A stretch of DNA of 9,136 nt from UBA7803 sp041608775 (GCA_041608775.1 JBFISC010000143.1:1-9136), one strand, 5' to 3'. Counted from the stretch's first letter, positions 1-6,495 are shown. Made by a program: numbers and translations. Notes: generated by a model from the letters alone, not told the origin.

Positions 1-1071
1 GTCATCGCCCAGCTCGGGATGTCGTTCACCCTGTTTGCGGCGTGGAGCAGCGGTGCGCTCGCGAGTGAAGCGACGCTAATCTACCTGGCCTGGGTACTGT
101 TTTTCCACAACTGCTTCGCCTCGCTGCAGGACGTGGCGACCGACGCGCTGGCCGTCGATCTGCTGGGCGAGCGGGAGCGGGGCACGGTGCTCGGGCTCAT
201 GTGGGGCTCCAAGCTGGTAGGCGTCAGCGCCGGTGGCGCCGGCCTCGCCATCGTGATTGCCCGGGCCGGTCTGGAGGCCGCCATCGTCCTGCAGGCGTCG
301 GTGATCCTCGCCGTCTGCGCGCTGGTCGTGCTCGGGCGCGAGCGCGCGGGCGAACGCCTGCTTCCCTGGTTGCCCGGCCGGGCGCAGCCCGTTCCGGGGA
401 GAGAGGAGTACGGCTTTCTCCCGACGATGGTCAACCTGAAGGCGGCGATGCTGACGAGGACCGGGTTCGTGCTCGCGCTCATCGCCGCCACCGCGATGAT
501 CTGTGAGGGTCTGTACGACCCGCTGACCACGCAGTTCTTCGTCCAGAAGCTCGGCTGGTCCGCAGAGCAGTTCGCCACCGTGCAGGGGACCTGGGGCGTG
601 ACCGGAGAGATGGCGGGCGCGCTGTCCGCCGGCTATCTGGCCACCCGGGTCGGCGGTCGGCGGCTGGCGATAGTCGGCCTGGGGTTGATCATGAGCGTCA
701 TGCTCGTGTTTTCAGCGACCTCCTGGGCCTGGGAACATCCGGACTATCCCCATGCCCTGCTGTTGCCGACCTTCCGCGGCGGCATCGCGTTCACCACGGT
801 GAGTCTGTTCACGATCTACATGGGCGCGTGCTGGAACGCGGCAGCAGCGACTCAGTTCACGCTGTACATGGCACTCTCGAACATCGGCTATTCCGTCGGC
901 GCAAAGCTCAACGCCTGGGTGCCCGCGCTGGGCATGACCCTGAGCTACGAGCAGTTCTACCTGATGGGCGGGCTGCTGCCCCTGGTCGCGTTGGGGCTGT
1001 TCCTGATCCTCGGCCCGGAGCCCGCGGAGCCGCGGGATCCGGAGATTGCGTTGGAGCCCGGGACGGCGTGA
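1..1071 (+). CDS. AmpG-like MFS permease, 5' end off the window
   Basis: The frame is open from base 1 (reads VIAQLGMSFTLF), so the start codon lies upstream and the Met at 19 is internal. About 356 residues are visible. I count roughly nine hydrophobic segments, so about the first three of the usual twelve membrane helices are missing. The stretch SLQDVATDALAVDLL followed by ERERG (about 117-185) matches the conserved loop of AmpG/PAT-type major facilitator proteins, which often reads QD..DAYR..L....QG. Known members import muropeptides (AmpG) or acetyl-CoA (eukaryotic PAT), but many relatives have unknown substrates, so I assign only the family. The protein would sit in the inner membrane. 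The long loop at about residues 115-145 between hydrophobic blocks is the expected central cytoplasmic loop. The gene ends 3 bp from the convergent flavoprotein gene, and a strong inverted repeat (1015-1042) lies inside its last codons. Family is fairly sure; substrate unknown. Confidence 0.8.
   Translation, partial: VIAQLGMSFTLFAAWSSGALASEATLIYLAWVLFFHNCFASLQDVATDALAVDLLGERERGTVLGLMWGSKLVGVSAGGAGLAIVIARAGLEAAIVLQASVILAVCALVVLGRERAGERLLPWLPGRAQPVPGREEYGFLPTMVNLKAAMLTRTGFVLALIAATAMICEGLYDPLTTQFFVQKLGWSAEQFATVQGTWGVTGEMAGALSAGYLATRVGGRRLAIVGLGLIMSVMLVFSATSWAWEHPDYPHALLLPTFRGGIAFTTVSLFTIYMGACWNAAAATQFTLYMALSNIGYSVGAKLNAWVPALGMTLSYEQFYLMGGLLPLVALGLFLILGPEPAEPRDPEIALEPGTA
1015..1042. repeat. Inverted repeat / hairpin near two convergent gene ends
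   Basis: CCGGA (1015-1019) pairs with TCCGG (1038-1042) and CCCGCG (1021-1026) pairs with CGCGGG (1031-1036). One G/A mismatch (1020/1037) separates the stems, and a GAGC tetraloop closes them. That makes 11 pairs out of 12. The hairpin lies in the last codons of the permease gene and about 33 nt past the stop of the leftward PPOX gene. Neither side has a T-tract, so it is not a textbook intrinsic terminator. It could slow polymerase or protect 3' ends in either direction, or be a chance product of GC-rich coding sequence. Confidence 0.4.
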
Positions 1072-1074
1072 CGG

Positions 1075-1449
1075 TCAGACCAGCCGGACGCGGATGTAGG
1101 CTCGCTTGTCGAATCGGCCGGTGAGCCTGGCTCCGAGATCGGCCAGCGACATCTGCCACCCGTACTTCCTGCGCAGCAGGCGCAGCGCCCGGCGCTTGTC
1201 GCCGGGATGCTCGAGAATCTCGGCAGTCGCCTCGTGATAGTCGCCGAGGACCCGTCCGCGCAGGTCGCAAACGGCGAGCCGTGCCCGCGGGCTGTTGCGC
1301 AGCCGCTTCACTTTGCCTGCGTCTCCTGCGGAAAAGATGAAGAACTCACCGTCGTCGTGGGCGGCCCAGACCGGCGTGGCCACCTCTGCGCCGGACTTGC
1401 GGAACGTCGCGAGGCTGACGTAGGCCGCGTAGTTCAATTCCGCCGTCAC
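1075..1449 (-). CDS. PPOX-fold flavoprotein, Rv2061-like (annotated F420-dependent class)
   Basis: A 124-residue split-barrel flavin-binding protein of the pyridoxamine 5'-phosphate oxidase superfamily. The pattern LATFRKSGAEVATPVW (13-28), then FFIFSAGDAGKVKRLRNSP (36-54), then ARLAVCDLRGRV, is the signature I know from the mycobacterial Rv2061-type 'PPOX class F420-dependent' proteins. The length (about 125-135 aa) also fits. Such proteins bind F420, FMN or FAD and reduce or shield small substrates; the actual cofactor is not readable here. The start is GTG at 1449. No in-frame ATG exists between it and the upstream in-frame stop at 1513-1515, and no strong ribosome binding site is visible. 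The gene is transcribed leftward, away from the acyl-CoA dehydrogenase-like gene, from the 180-bp region 1450-1629, and converges on the permease. It appears to be monocistronic. Family call good; cofactor and substrate open. Confidence 0.82.
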   Translation of the reverse strand: MTAELNYAAYVSLATFRKSGAEVATPVWAAHDDGEFFIFSAGDAGKVKRLRNSPRARLAVCDLRGRVLGDYHEATAEILEHPGDKRRALRLLRRKYGWQMSLADLGARLTGRFDKRAYIRVRLV

Positions 1450-1592
1450 GGCAGGCCCGTCAGCCGGCCTGAACGGCGCGGCAGGCGGTGGTGAACAGCG
1501 TCCGTGCGGTGATCATGGCGGTTCCCCGGTCCGATCTGGGTGCCTTACTTTACGCCCAATTCCCGTCAACCTCGAACCAGCCGGCGATCGGC

Positions 1593-1598
1593 TATCAT
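1593..1598 (+). promoter_or_regulatory. Candidate -10 element upstream of the ACAD-fold gene
   Basis: TATCAT matches the sigma70 -10 consensus at five of six positions. It would place transcription start near 1605, about 25 nt before the GTG at 1630, which agrees with the chosen start. No good -35 hexamer is present at the right distance, so an activator or another sigma factor may be needed. In the rest of the 180-bp divergent region (1450-1629) I see no gene or clear operator. Confidence 0.3.
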
Positions 1599-1620
1599 GT
1601 CTGCCGGTCTTGGCCTTTGG

Positions 1621-1625
1621 GGAGG
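1621..1625 (+). promoter_or_regulatory. Ribosome binding site that decides the GTG start
   Basis: GGAGG lies 4 nt before the GTG at 1630. Neither the ATG at 1540 nor the ATG at 1597 has a comparable purine-rich site, so this element supports translation starting at 1630. Confidence 0.6.
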
Positions 1626-1629
1626 GGCA

Positions 1630-2832
1630 GTGCCAGCGTTGGACCCTACCGCGCGGGCGCAAGCGCTGCAGGCGCTGGTTCGCGAGCACGCCGAGGAAGG
1701 CGAGCTGTCGCGGCAGCTGCCGGGGCCGGTCGCCCGGGCGTTCGCCGCCAACGGTCTCTACCGCATCGCCGCGCCTGCCTGGTGCGGCGGCGAGTCGGCC
1801 GATCCGCTCACCCAGTTCCGGGCCATCGAGGCCATTGCCGAGGCGGACGGCAGCGCCGGCTGGAACCTGATGATCGGCATGGAGACCTTCGGGCTGGTCG
1901 CCCCGGGCATGACCAGCTGCGCCGAGATGATCGACGATCCGGCGGTGATCCTCTGCAGTTCCACCGCCGCGGTAGGTCGTGCGGACGCGGTGGAAGGCGG
2001 GTTCCGCGTCAGCGGTCAGTGGCAGTTCGTGAGCGGCTGTCAGAACAGCCAGGTGTTCGGCGCCACGGTGCGGCTCTACCAGGCTGGCGAGCCACTGCTC
2101 GGCGGCGCGCTGCGCTACGCGATGATCCCCCAGGGCGAGTTCGCCATTCTGGACACCTGGAACGTCGCCGGCATGCGTGGCTCCGGGTCGCACGACGTGC
2201 GCGTGGACGATGCCTTCGTGCCGACCCGGCGCATCATCGCGGCCATGGGACCGGGCGAACCGGCCACCGCGGACGATGCCGGCTCGCCGGCGCAGAATGG
2301 TGATTCGGCCCTCCGCGCGGCCGCGTTCCAGCGGTTTCCGTTGGGCCCGCGGCTCGCGTACAACAAGGTCGCCGTGGCGCTCGGGATCGCCCGCGCTGCG
2401 GTGAGCGCGTTCACGGAACTGGCAGCGGGGAAGACGCCGCGGTTCTCGCGCCACTCTCTGCGCGAGCGCGGCCGCGCCCAGCGCGCGGCCATCGAAGCCG
2501 AGCTCGCGGTGTCCGGCAGCCGCGCCCTGGTGACCGATCTGCTGGCGGCGCTGTGGGACGACCTGGTTGCCGAGCGGCGGGTATCCGCGCGCGACCTGGC
2601 GATCTTTCAGGCCGCCTGCTCGGACGCAGTGGCCCGGGCCGCGGGCGCCGTGGATCTGCTGGCGGATGCCGCCGGCACCACGGCCAACATGGTTGGCCAC
2701 CCGCTGGAACGCCTTAGCCGCGACGTGCGGGTCGTGCGTCAGCACCTGACCGTGGCCTCGCACCACATCGACGACGCCGGGCGGGTGCTGCTCGGTCTGC
2801 CGGCCGAGGGGGCGATGCTGCGCGGGCTCTGA
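1630..2832 (+). CDS. Acyl-CoA dehydrogenase-fold flavoprotein, probably hydroxylase/monooxygenase type
   Basis: A 400-residue flavoprotein with the three acyl-CoA dehydrogenase domains in order. The N-terminal helical part runs to about 110 and includes EADGSAGWNLMIG at 71-83. The beta domain covers about 110-205, with FRVSGQWQFVSGC at 125-137 and WNVAGMRGSGSHDVRVDDAFVP at 177-198. The C-terminal helical bundle ends in HPLERLSRDVRVVRQHLTVA at 357-376. The W.VAGMRGSGSHDV and LSRDVRVVRQH motifs are typical of the branch that includes flavin-dependent hydroxylases and desulfurisation monooxygenases (HpaH/DszC-like, Acyl-CoA_dh_2 C-terminal domain) rather than beta-oxidation dehydrogenases. Such enzymes use reduced flavin from a separate reductase, and none is encoded nearby. 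Start: the frame extends upstream to an ATG at 1540, but the GTG at 1630 has GGAGG just before it and gives the usual family length. The gene stands alone, followed by a tRNA. Substrate unknown; a true dehydrogenase role is not excluded. Confidence 0.85.
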   Translation: MPALDPTARAQALQALVREHAEEGELSRQLPGPVARAFAANGLYRIAAPAWCGGESADPLTQFRAIEAIAEADGSAGWNLMIGMETFGLVAPGMTSCAEMIDDPAVILCSSTAAVGRADAVEGGFRVSGQWQFVSGCQNSQVFGATVRLYQAGEPLLGGALRYAMIPQGEFAILDTWNVAGMRGSGSHDVRVDDAFVPTRRIIAAMGPGEPATADDAGSPAQNGDSALRAAAFQRFPLGPRLAYNKVAVALGIARAAVSAFTELAAGKTPRFSRHSLRERGRAQRAAIEAELAVSGSRALVTDLLAALWDDLVAERRVSARDLAIFQAACSDAVARAAGAVDLLADAAGTTANMVGHPLERLSRDVRVVRQHLTVASHHIDDAGRVLLGLPAEGAMLRGL

Positions 2833-2846
2833 GCAGCTACCGGGAA

Positions 2847-2876
2847 TTGCCCCGACCGACCCCGGCGCGTCACAAT
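2847..2876 (+). promoter_or_regulatory. Candidate sigma70 promoter for tRNA-Ala
   Basis: TTGCCC (2847-2852) and CACAAT (2871-2876) are separated by 18 nt, and each matches consensus at four of six positions. The -10 ends 9 nt before the first tRNA base, so transcription would begin at or just before the mature 5' end. The lipoprotein gene downstream has almost no space for its own promoter, so this one may also drive that gene. Confidence 0.42.
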
Positions 2877-2885
2877 TGCCTATGC

Positions 2886-2961
<76 letters not shown>

Positions 2962-2983
2962 ATCTCTGCACAGGAGGTATCCG

Positions 2984-3418
2984 ATGCGGATCGCTCTCAC
3001 AGGGTTGCTCATGCTCCTGAGTGCCGGATGCGGTCCCAACGGTGATAAGGGCTCTACCTCGACTTCGGCGGAATACGGGCAGGCGCCCGCGGCAACGGAG
3101 CGTGGCGGAACGATTTCGGTCGGAGAGAAGACCTGGGCGGTCGTGCCCTCGATGCAGTGTTCCGTGTATCCCGGCATGGTGGTGAGCATCGCCGGGCACG
3201 CGGCGGGCGATCCGTCCCTGGAAATCGTCATCGACTACGGCGGGCCCACCGGGGCGCGGGTCGGCGGCGACGGCAGCGCCGACGCCTGGCGTGCGGTAGC
3301 CGAGACGCTGGTCGTGGAGATCGACCGCAAGCGCGTGCGTGGCACCGCGAGCTTCAGGCAAGGCTTCAGCAGTGAGGCACAGACCGTGCCTGGATCGTTC
3401 GACGTCAACTGCGGTTAG
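2984..3418 (+). CDS. Small hypothetical lipoprotein
   Basis: A 144-residue protein with a short type II signal peptide (MRIALTGLLMLLSAG) and a lipobox-like LSAGC ending at Cys16. After processing it would be lipid-anchored in the periplasm or outer membrane. A low-complexity Gly/Ser/Thr linker (about 17-45) follows, then a folded and probably beta-rich part (about 48-144). Cys59 (MQCSVYPG) and Cys143 (VNCG) could form a disulfide closing this domain. I do not recognise a characterised family. Start: AGGAGGT at 2972-2978 lies 5 nt before ATG 2984, and the ATG is followed directly by the signal peptide; an upstream in-frame extension would run through the tRNA and is rejected. Only 22 nt separate the start from the tRNA CCA end, so its mRNA is probably made by processing a tRNA-led transcript. 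The VOC gene follows 30 nt after its stop and may be co-transcribed. Function unknown. Confidence 0.8.
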   Translation: MRIALTGLLMLLSAGCGPNGDKGSTSTSAEYGQAPAATERGGTISVGEKTWAVVPSMQCSVYPGMVVSIAGHAAGDPSLEIVIDYGGPTGARVGGDGSADAWRAVAETLVVEIDRKRVRGTASFRQGFSSEAQTVPGSFDVNCG

Positions 3419-3448
3419 CCGACCACCCATCAACCGGGATTATTCGAT

Positions 3449-4144
3449 ATGAACAAAGTCGCCGGCCTTCATCATCTCGCCATCTGCACGGCCAACATGA
3501 AGCAGCAGATAGAGTTCTTCACCGACAAGCTCGGCATGGAGCTGGTCGCCCTCTACTGGATGCACGGGGTCGAGAACACCTGGCACGGGTTTCTCCGTCT
3601 GAACGACGAAAGCGCCATCGCCTTCGTCTGCAATCCGGACATCGAGGGCATCGACGTCGAGATCGGCGCTACCCATGCAGGCAACCCCGGCGCGAACTGC
3701 GCCCGCGGAACCATGCAGCACCTGGCGCTCAAGGTGGCCGATCACGATGAGCTCATGGCGATGCGTGACCGCCTGCGGAGCAAGGGCGTGCCGGTGATGG
3801 GCCCGGTGAATCATGGCATGTGCGTGTCGATGTACTTCGCCGGCCCCGAGAACCTGTCGCTCGAGCTCTCCTACTCCAACGAGCCCATCGACGCGCGCGC
3901 CTGGTGCGACCCCGAGGTAGTCGCGCTGGCCGGCATCTCGGCGGAGGAGCTCGAGCGCTACCAGCACCCTGCGGCGTTCGAGAGCCAGGGTGGCGCCGTG
4001 CCGCAGCCGGCCCTCGACGGGCCCGGCCCGCACATGACCAACTATCCGCCCGGCGCCTACGAGCGGATCATGACCGTGCCGGACGAGGCGATGTGGGACT
4101 CGCTGGAGAGCGAGCCGCCGGTAAAGGTGAAAGCCCGAGCCTGA
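3449..4144 (+). CDS. VOC-superfamily protein (glyoxalase / extradiol dioxygenase-like) with C-terminal extension
   Basis: A 231-residue protein with paired beta-alpha-beta-beta-beta modules of the vicinal oxygen chelate fold in about residues 1-145. Candidate metal ligands are His8 or His9 (LHHLAI), His91 (MQHLALKV) and Glu139 (LSLELSY), the His-His-Glu arrangement used for Fe(II) or Mn(II) in extradiol dioxygenases and related enzymes. The segment GPENLSLELSYSNEP before the tail is a typical end of the second module. Residues from about 146 to 231 form an 85-residue extension (containing MTNYPPGAYERIMTVP) beyond a standard single VOC protein. It probably wraps the active site or mediates assembly. 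No strong ribosome binding site is visible; GGGA at 3436-3439 is weak and 9 nt away. The gene lies 30 nt after the lipoprotein and converges on another, clearly different VOC gene. Fold is certain; reaction unknown. Confidence 0.83.
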   Translation: MNKVAGLHHLAICTANMKQQIEFFTDKLGMELVALYWMHGVENTWHGFLRLNDESAIAFVCNPDIEGIDVEIGATHAGNPGANCARGTMQHLALKVADHDELMAMRDRLRSKGVPVMGPVNHGMCVSMYFAGPENLSLELSYSNEPIDARAWCDPEVVALAGISAEELERYQHPAAFESQGGAVPQPALDGPGPHMTNYPPGAYERIMTVPDEAMWDSLESEPPVKVKARA

Positions 4145-4176
4145 CGGCGGGCAGAGCCATCGCGGCTGCCGGTCAG
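4141..4176. terminator. Candidate bidirectional hairpin spanning two convergent stop codons
   Basis: CTGAC (4141-4145) pairs with GTCAG (4172-4176) and GGC (4146-4148) with GCC (4168-4170), giving eight pairs with one bulged G (4171). Inside, AGCC (4155-4158) pairs with GGCT (4164-4167) around an ATCGC loop. Both TGA stop codons lie within the outer stem, and the two genes are only 28 bp apart. No T-tract follows on either side, so it is at best an atypical terminator or 3'-end stabiliser. Confidence 0.33.
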
Positions 4177-4673
4177 AGTATCGCCGCCCACTTCTCAGGG
4201 TAGATCTGAATCAGTTCGATCAGGGTGCCGTCCGGATCGGCGCAGATCGCCACGTCGGCCAGGCCGTCTCGGCCCGGTTGCGGGGGCGACACGAACTCGA
4301 CGCCCTGTTCGCTCAGCCTGGCGTACTCGGCTCGAAGGTCTGAAGAGGCGAGGCACAGCCGTACCAGTCCCAGGTCGGCATTGCTTGCCGGCTGCTGCTG
4401 CGATTCGCCCGTGAGCTCGGTCAGATCGATCTTCGGGAAGCCGTCATCGAGCTGCATGATGCAGGCACGGCCGCGGGAGCCGCGCGGTAGCCCGAGGGCG
4501 CGAGCTGTCGATTCCTCCATGACGGTCGGTTCTGCTGCGCCCAGGCCGAGATAGGGGATGCCGGGGATGAACACCTCGAACCCGAGCTTCTCGTAGAACG
4601 CGATCGCGCGCTCCAGATCGCTGACGTTGATGTTGATGTGACCCCATGAGAGCGGCTTGGATCGATCGCTCAT
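4173..4673 (-). CDS. VOC-family (glyoxalase-like) protein, last gene of the GNAT-LLM-VOC unit
   Basis: A 166-residue single-chain VOC protein. Module one runs from WGHININVSDLERAIAFYEKLGF (10-32) to about 95, and module two from GLVRLCLASSDLRAEYARLSEQGVEF to ADPDGTLIELIQIY near the C-terminus. The ADPDGTLIEL ending is the classic second-module signature. His12 and the Glu in LIEL are candidate metal ligands. The usual His at the start of module two is replaced within VRLCLA, so the metal site may be incomplete or the protein may bind a ligand without metal, as VOC resistance and binding proteins do. The ATG at 4671-4673 overlaps the TGA of the upstream LLM gene in the arrangement ATGA, so translation is probably coupled. 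That position gives a normal VOC length and fixes the start. A function shared with the LLM enzyme is likely; the substrate is unknown. Confidence 0.85.
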   Translation of the reverse strand: MSDRSKPLSWGHININVSDLERAIAFYEKLGFEVFIPGIPYLGLGAAEPTVMEESTARALGLPRGSRGRACIMQLDDGFPKIDLTELTGESQQQPASNADLGLVRLCLASSDLRAEYARLSEQGVEFVSPPQPGRDGLADVAICADPDGTLIELIQIYPEKWAAIL

Positions 4674-5524
4674 GAGCCGGCCCCCGATGTTTCCAGCAGC
4701 GGCTGGTAGCGATCCAGCAGCGCCCATATCTCGTCGCGCGGCGCCGACGGCAGCGGCAGGATGGCGCGGGTGATGCCGGCCTCGCGGTAGCTGCGCAGCG
4801 TTGCCGCATCCGGGCGCGCGCCGAACACGCTCACGCTCAGCGTCGCCATCGACCGCTCGTGCTCGTCCGCGATACGTCTCAACCGCGCCAGGTTCTCCGC
4901 CGCGTCGAAGCCGCCGCGGCCCCGCGGCAGCCAGCCGTCGCAGTAGCTGACCACCCGGCGCAGGGTGTGGTCGGTCTCGCCGCCGAGGATCACGGGTGGG
5001 TGGGGCGTCTGCACGGGCTTGGGATAGCACAGGCTCTCGGAGAACTGCACGAACTTTCCCTGGTAGCCGGATTTCTCCTCGGTCCACAGCGCCTGCATGG
5101 CGCGCACCTGCTCTTCCATGCGGGCGAAGCGGGTGTGGTACTCGGTGCCGTGGTGGGCCATTTCTTCCCTGTTCCAGCCGCCGCCGATGCCGAAGATGAA
5201 ACGGCCGTCGGAGAGCCGGTCGATGCTGGCGACCAGCTTGGCGGTCACGAGCGTGTCCCGTTGGGGCAGCAGGCAGATGCCGGTGCCGAGCTTCAGCGTG
5301 CGGGTCGCGGCGGCGGCGAAGGACAGCGCGACGAAGGGATCGTAGGTGTGCCAGTACTCCTTGGGCAGCTCTCCGCCGCCCGGCCAGGGGGATTCCCGGG
5401 AGGTGGGGATGTGGGTGTGCTCGGGGACGAACAGCGACTCGTAGCCGCGCTGCTCGAGCTCCGCGGCCAGCTCGTCGGCCCGCACGGCGTAGTCGGTGGC
5501 GAAAATCAGAGCGCCGATGTGCAT
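4670..5524 (-). CDS. LLM-class flavin/F420-dependent oxidoreductase (Rv2161c-like)
   Basis: A 284-residue luciferase-like monooxygenase of TIM-barrel fold. It starts MHIGALIFATDYAVRADELAAELEQRGYESLFVPEHTHIP, the usual first strand and helix of the family. It continues with LKLGTGICLLPQRDTLVTAKLVASIDRLSDGRFIFGIGGGW (78-117), the hallmark motif of the TIGR03619/Rv2161c group. HPPVILGGETDHTLRRVVSYCDGWLP (175-200) is the conserved late barrel region. Family members transfer hydride from reduced F420 or oxidise substrates with FMNH2; sequence alone does not decide between them. Start: the ATG at 5524 has AGGAG (5537-5533) 8 nt upstream, and this site overlaps the TAG stop of the GNAT gene, so the two genes are tightly linked. 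The last codons overlap the VOC start. Family sure; cofactor and substrate unknown. Confidence 0.9.
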   Translation of the reverse strand: MHIGALIFATDYAVRADELAAELEQRGYESLFVPEHTHIPTSRESPWPGGGELPKEYWHTYDPFVALSFAAAATRTLKLGTGICLLPQRDTLVTAKLVASIDRLSDGRFIFGIGGGWNREEMAHHGTEYHTRFARMEEQVRAMQALWTEEKSGYQGKFVQFSESLCYPKPVQTPHPPVILGGETDHTLRRVVSYCDGWLPRGRGGFDAAENLARLRRIADEHERSMATLSVSVFGARPDAATLRSYREAGITRAILPLPSAPRDEIWALLDRYQPLLETSGAGS

Positions 5525-5535
5525 GGTTCTCTCTC

Positions 5536-6495
5536 CTAGGTTGAAGCCGGCATCAGGCCCAGCAGCGCCTGGGCCACCGGGTTGACCAGTCCGGGGGATA
5601 GATCGGTACGGGACCGGTCCACCTGCTGCATCCTGAACACGTCTGTCGGGCCGAAGCCCGGCAGCCAGCCGCAGAACCAGTATCCCAGCTCGCGGCTCAT
5701 CTCGACTCCGGCCTCGATGCCGGGGTCTCCCATCGCGAAGTCGATCTGCCGGCAGGGGAAGTCGGGCTCGTCGAAAGCCGCCAGCCGGCGGTCGAAGTCC
5801 GCCCCCACCCGGGTGACGGTCAGTCGTGCCAGCCCGCGTCTGGCGAATTGCGCGGAGCGGGTCTGGCTCGGCGCTCGGAGAGCCGCCGCCGGCGCGCGCC
5901 AGCGGCGCTCGAGCCCGGTGGCGAGGGCGAACTGGCGGACGAACGCTGCCGCATGCTCCGGCAGGTAGGCGGGCTCCGGTTCCCCGCCGCTCCCGGTCTC
6001 CACCAGAGGCTCGTAGACGATGGTGGCCGCCTGCCGGGCTTCCGCATGGCGTGCCGTCACCTGGCCGTGGGTCTCGGCCGGGATGTAGCCGAGCATCAGC
6101 CCCACCTCGAACCCGCCCTTCACCGACTGGCGCTGCATGATGTGGTGGTCGGTGGTGGGGTAGTGCAGGTAGCCCCGGTAGCCGAGCTCGATGCACCAGT
6201 CCTTGAGCCCGGCGCCGATCTGCCAGGCGAGCCCCTGGCCCCGGGCGGTCGGGTCCACGACCGTATTGCCGAGCTCCACCACGCGCGCGTCGGGGTGAAC
6301 GGTCATGGCCATGTGGCCGATCACCTTGCCGTCCTCGCTGAGGGCGCCGACGCAGCCGACGCGCCGCTCGCGCATGCCCTCGGCGAGCCGCTCCGGCTGG
6401 TAGAACAGCTCGTTCGCGTAGCTGTCCCCGTACACGCGCCGGAAGCAGTCCACCACGGCGGCAGCGTCTTCTGGTTGCAGTCTGCGGATGTTCAC
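5536..6495 (-). CDS. GNAT-family acetyltransferase with a second, uncharacterised C-terminal domain
   Basis: A 319-residue protein. The N-terminal half (about 1-150) is a GNAT fold. MNIRRLQPEDAAAVVDCFRRVYGDSY is the first strand and helix. GKVIGHMAMTVHPDARVVELGNTVVDPTARGQGLAWQIG includes the acetyl-CoA-binding RGQGLA at 85-90. YPTTDHHIMQRQSVKGGFEVG (112-132) fits the last part of the fold. The C-terminal half (about 155-319) ends with LGYWFCGWLPGFGPTDVFRMQQV (270-292), a pattern I associate with C-terminal regions of a few long GNAT proteins but cannot name. Start: an ATG at 6543 would lie inside the divergent GST gene and has no ribosome binding site. GTG 6495 leaves a 38-bp divergent gap, begins at the first GNAT strand, and has a weak GGAAAGG upstream, so I prefer it. 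The gene is first in a leftward unit with the LLM and VOC genes, which start 11 nt later and overlap. Acceptor molecule unknown. Confidence 0.82.
   Translation of the reverse strand: MNIRRLQPEDAAAVVDCFRRVYGDSYANELFYQPERLAEGMRERRVGCVGALSEDGKVIGHMAMTVHPDARVVELGNTVVDPTARGQGLAWQIGAGLKDWCIELGYRGYLHYPTTDHHIMQRQSVKGGFEVGLMLGYIPAETHGQVTARHAEARQAATIVYEPLVETGSGGEPEPAYLPEHAAAFVRQFALATGLERRWRAPAAALRAPSQTRSAQFARRGLARLTVTRVGADFDRRLAAFDEPDFPCRQIDFAMGDPGIEAGVEMSRELGYWFCGWLPGFGPTDVFRMQQVDRSRTDLSPGLVNPVAQALLGLMPAST

Noticed and set aside
1540..1629. N-terminal extension of the ACAD-fold protein to ATG 1540
   Set aside because: It has no ribosome binding site and adds 30 residues unlike the family. A good site precedes GTG 1630, and a -10-like element lies at 1593-1598 inside the extension.
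1488..2303. 271-codon open frame on the plus strand overlapping the ACAD-fold gene
   Set aside because: It becomes an Arg/Gly/Ala-rich, low-information translation once inside the ACAD gene. No motif and no ribosome binding site.
1513..2766. 417-codon open frame on the minus strand opposite the ACAD-fold gene
   Set aside because: Its composition is Arg/His/Gly/Ala-rich with no recognisable domain, and it lies opposite a clearly conserved protein. It is a usual antisense artefact of GC-rich codons.
2840..2865. CCGGG/CCCGG inverted repeat after the ACAD-fold gene as a terminator
   Set aside because: Only five pairs around a 16-nt loop with no T-tract, and it overlaps the likely tRNA promoter.
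4859..5539. 226-codon plus-strand frame opposite the LLM gene
   Set aside because: Opposite a clearly conserved enzyme, with a Val/Ala/Gly/His-rich antisense composition and no motif.
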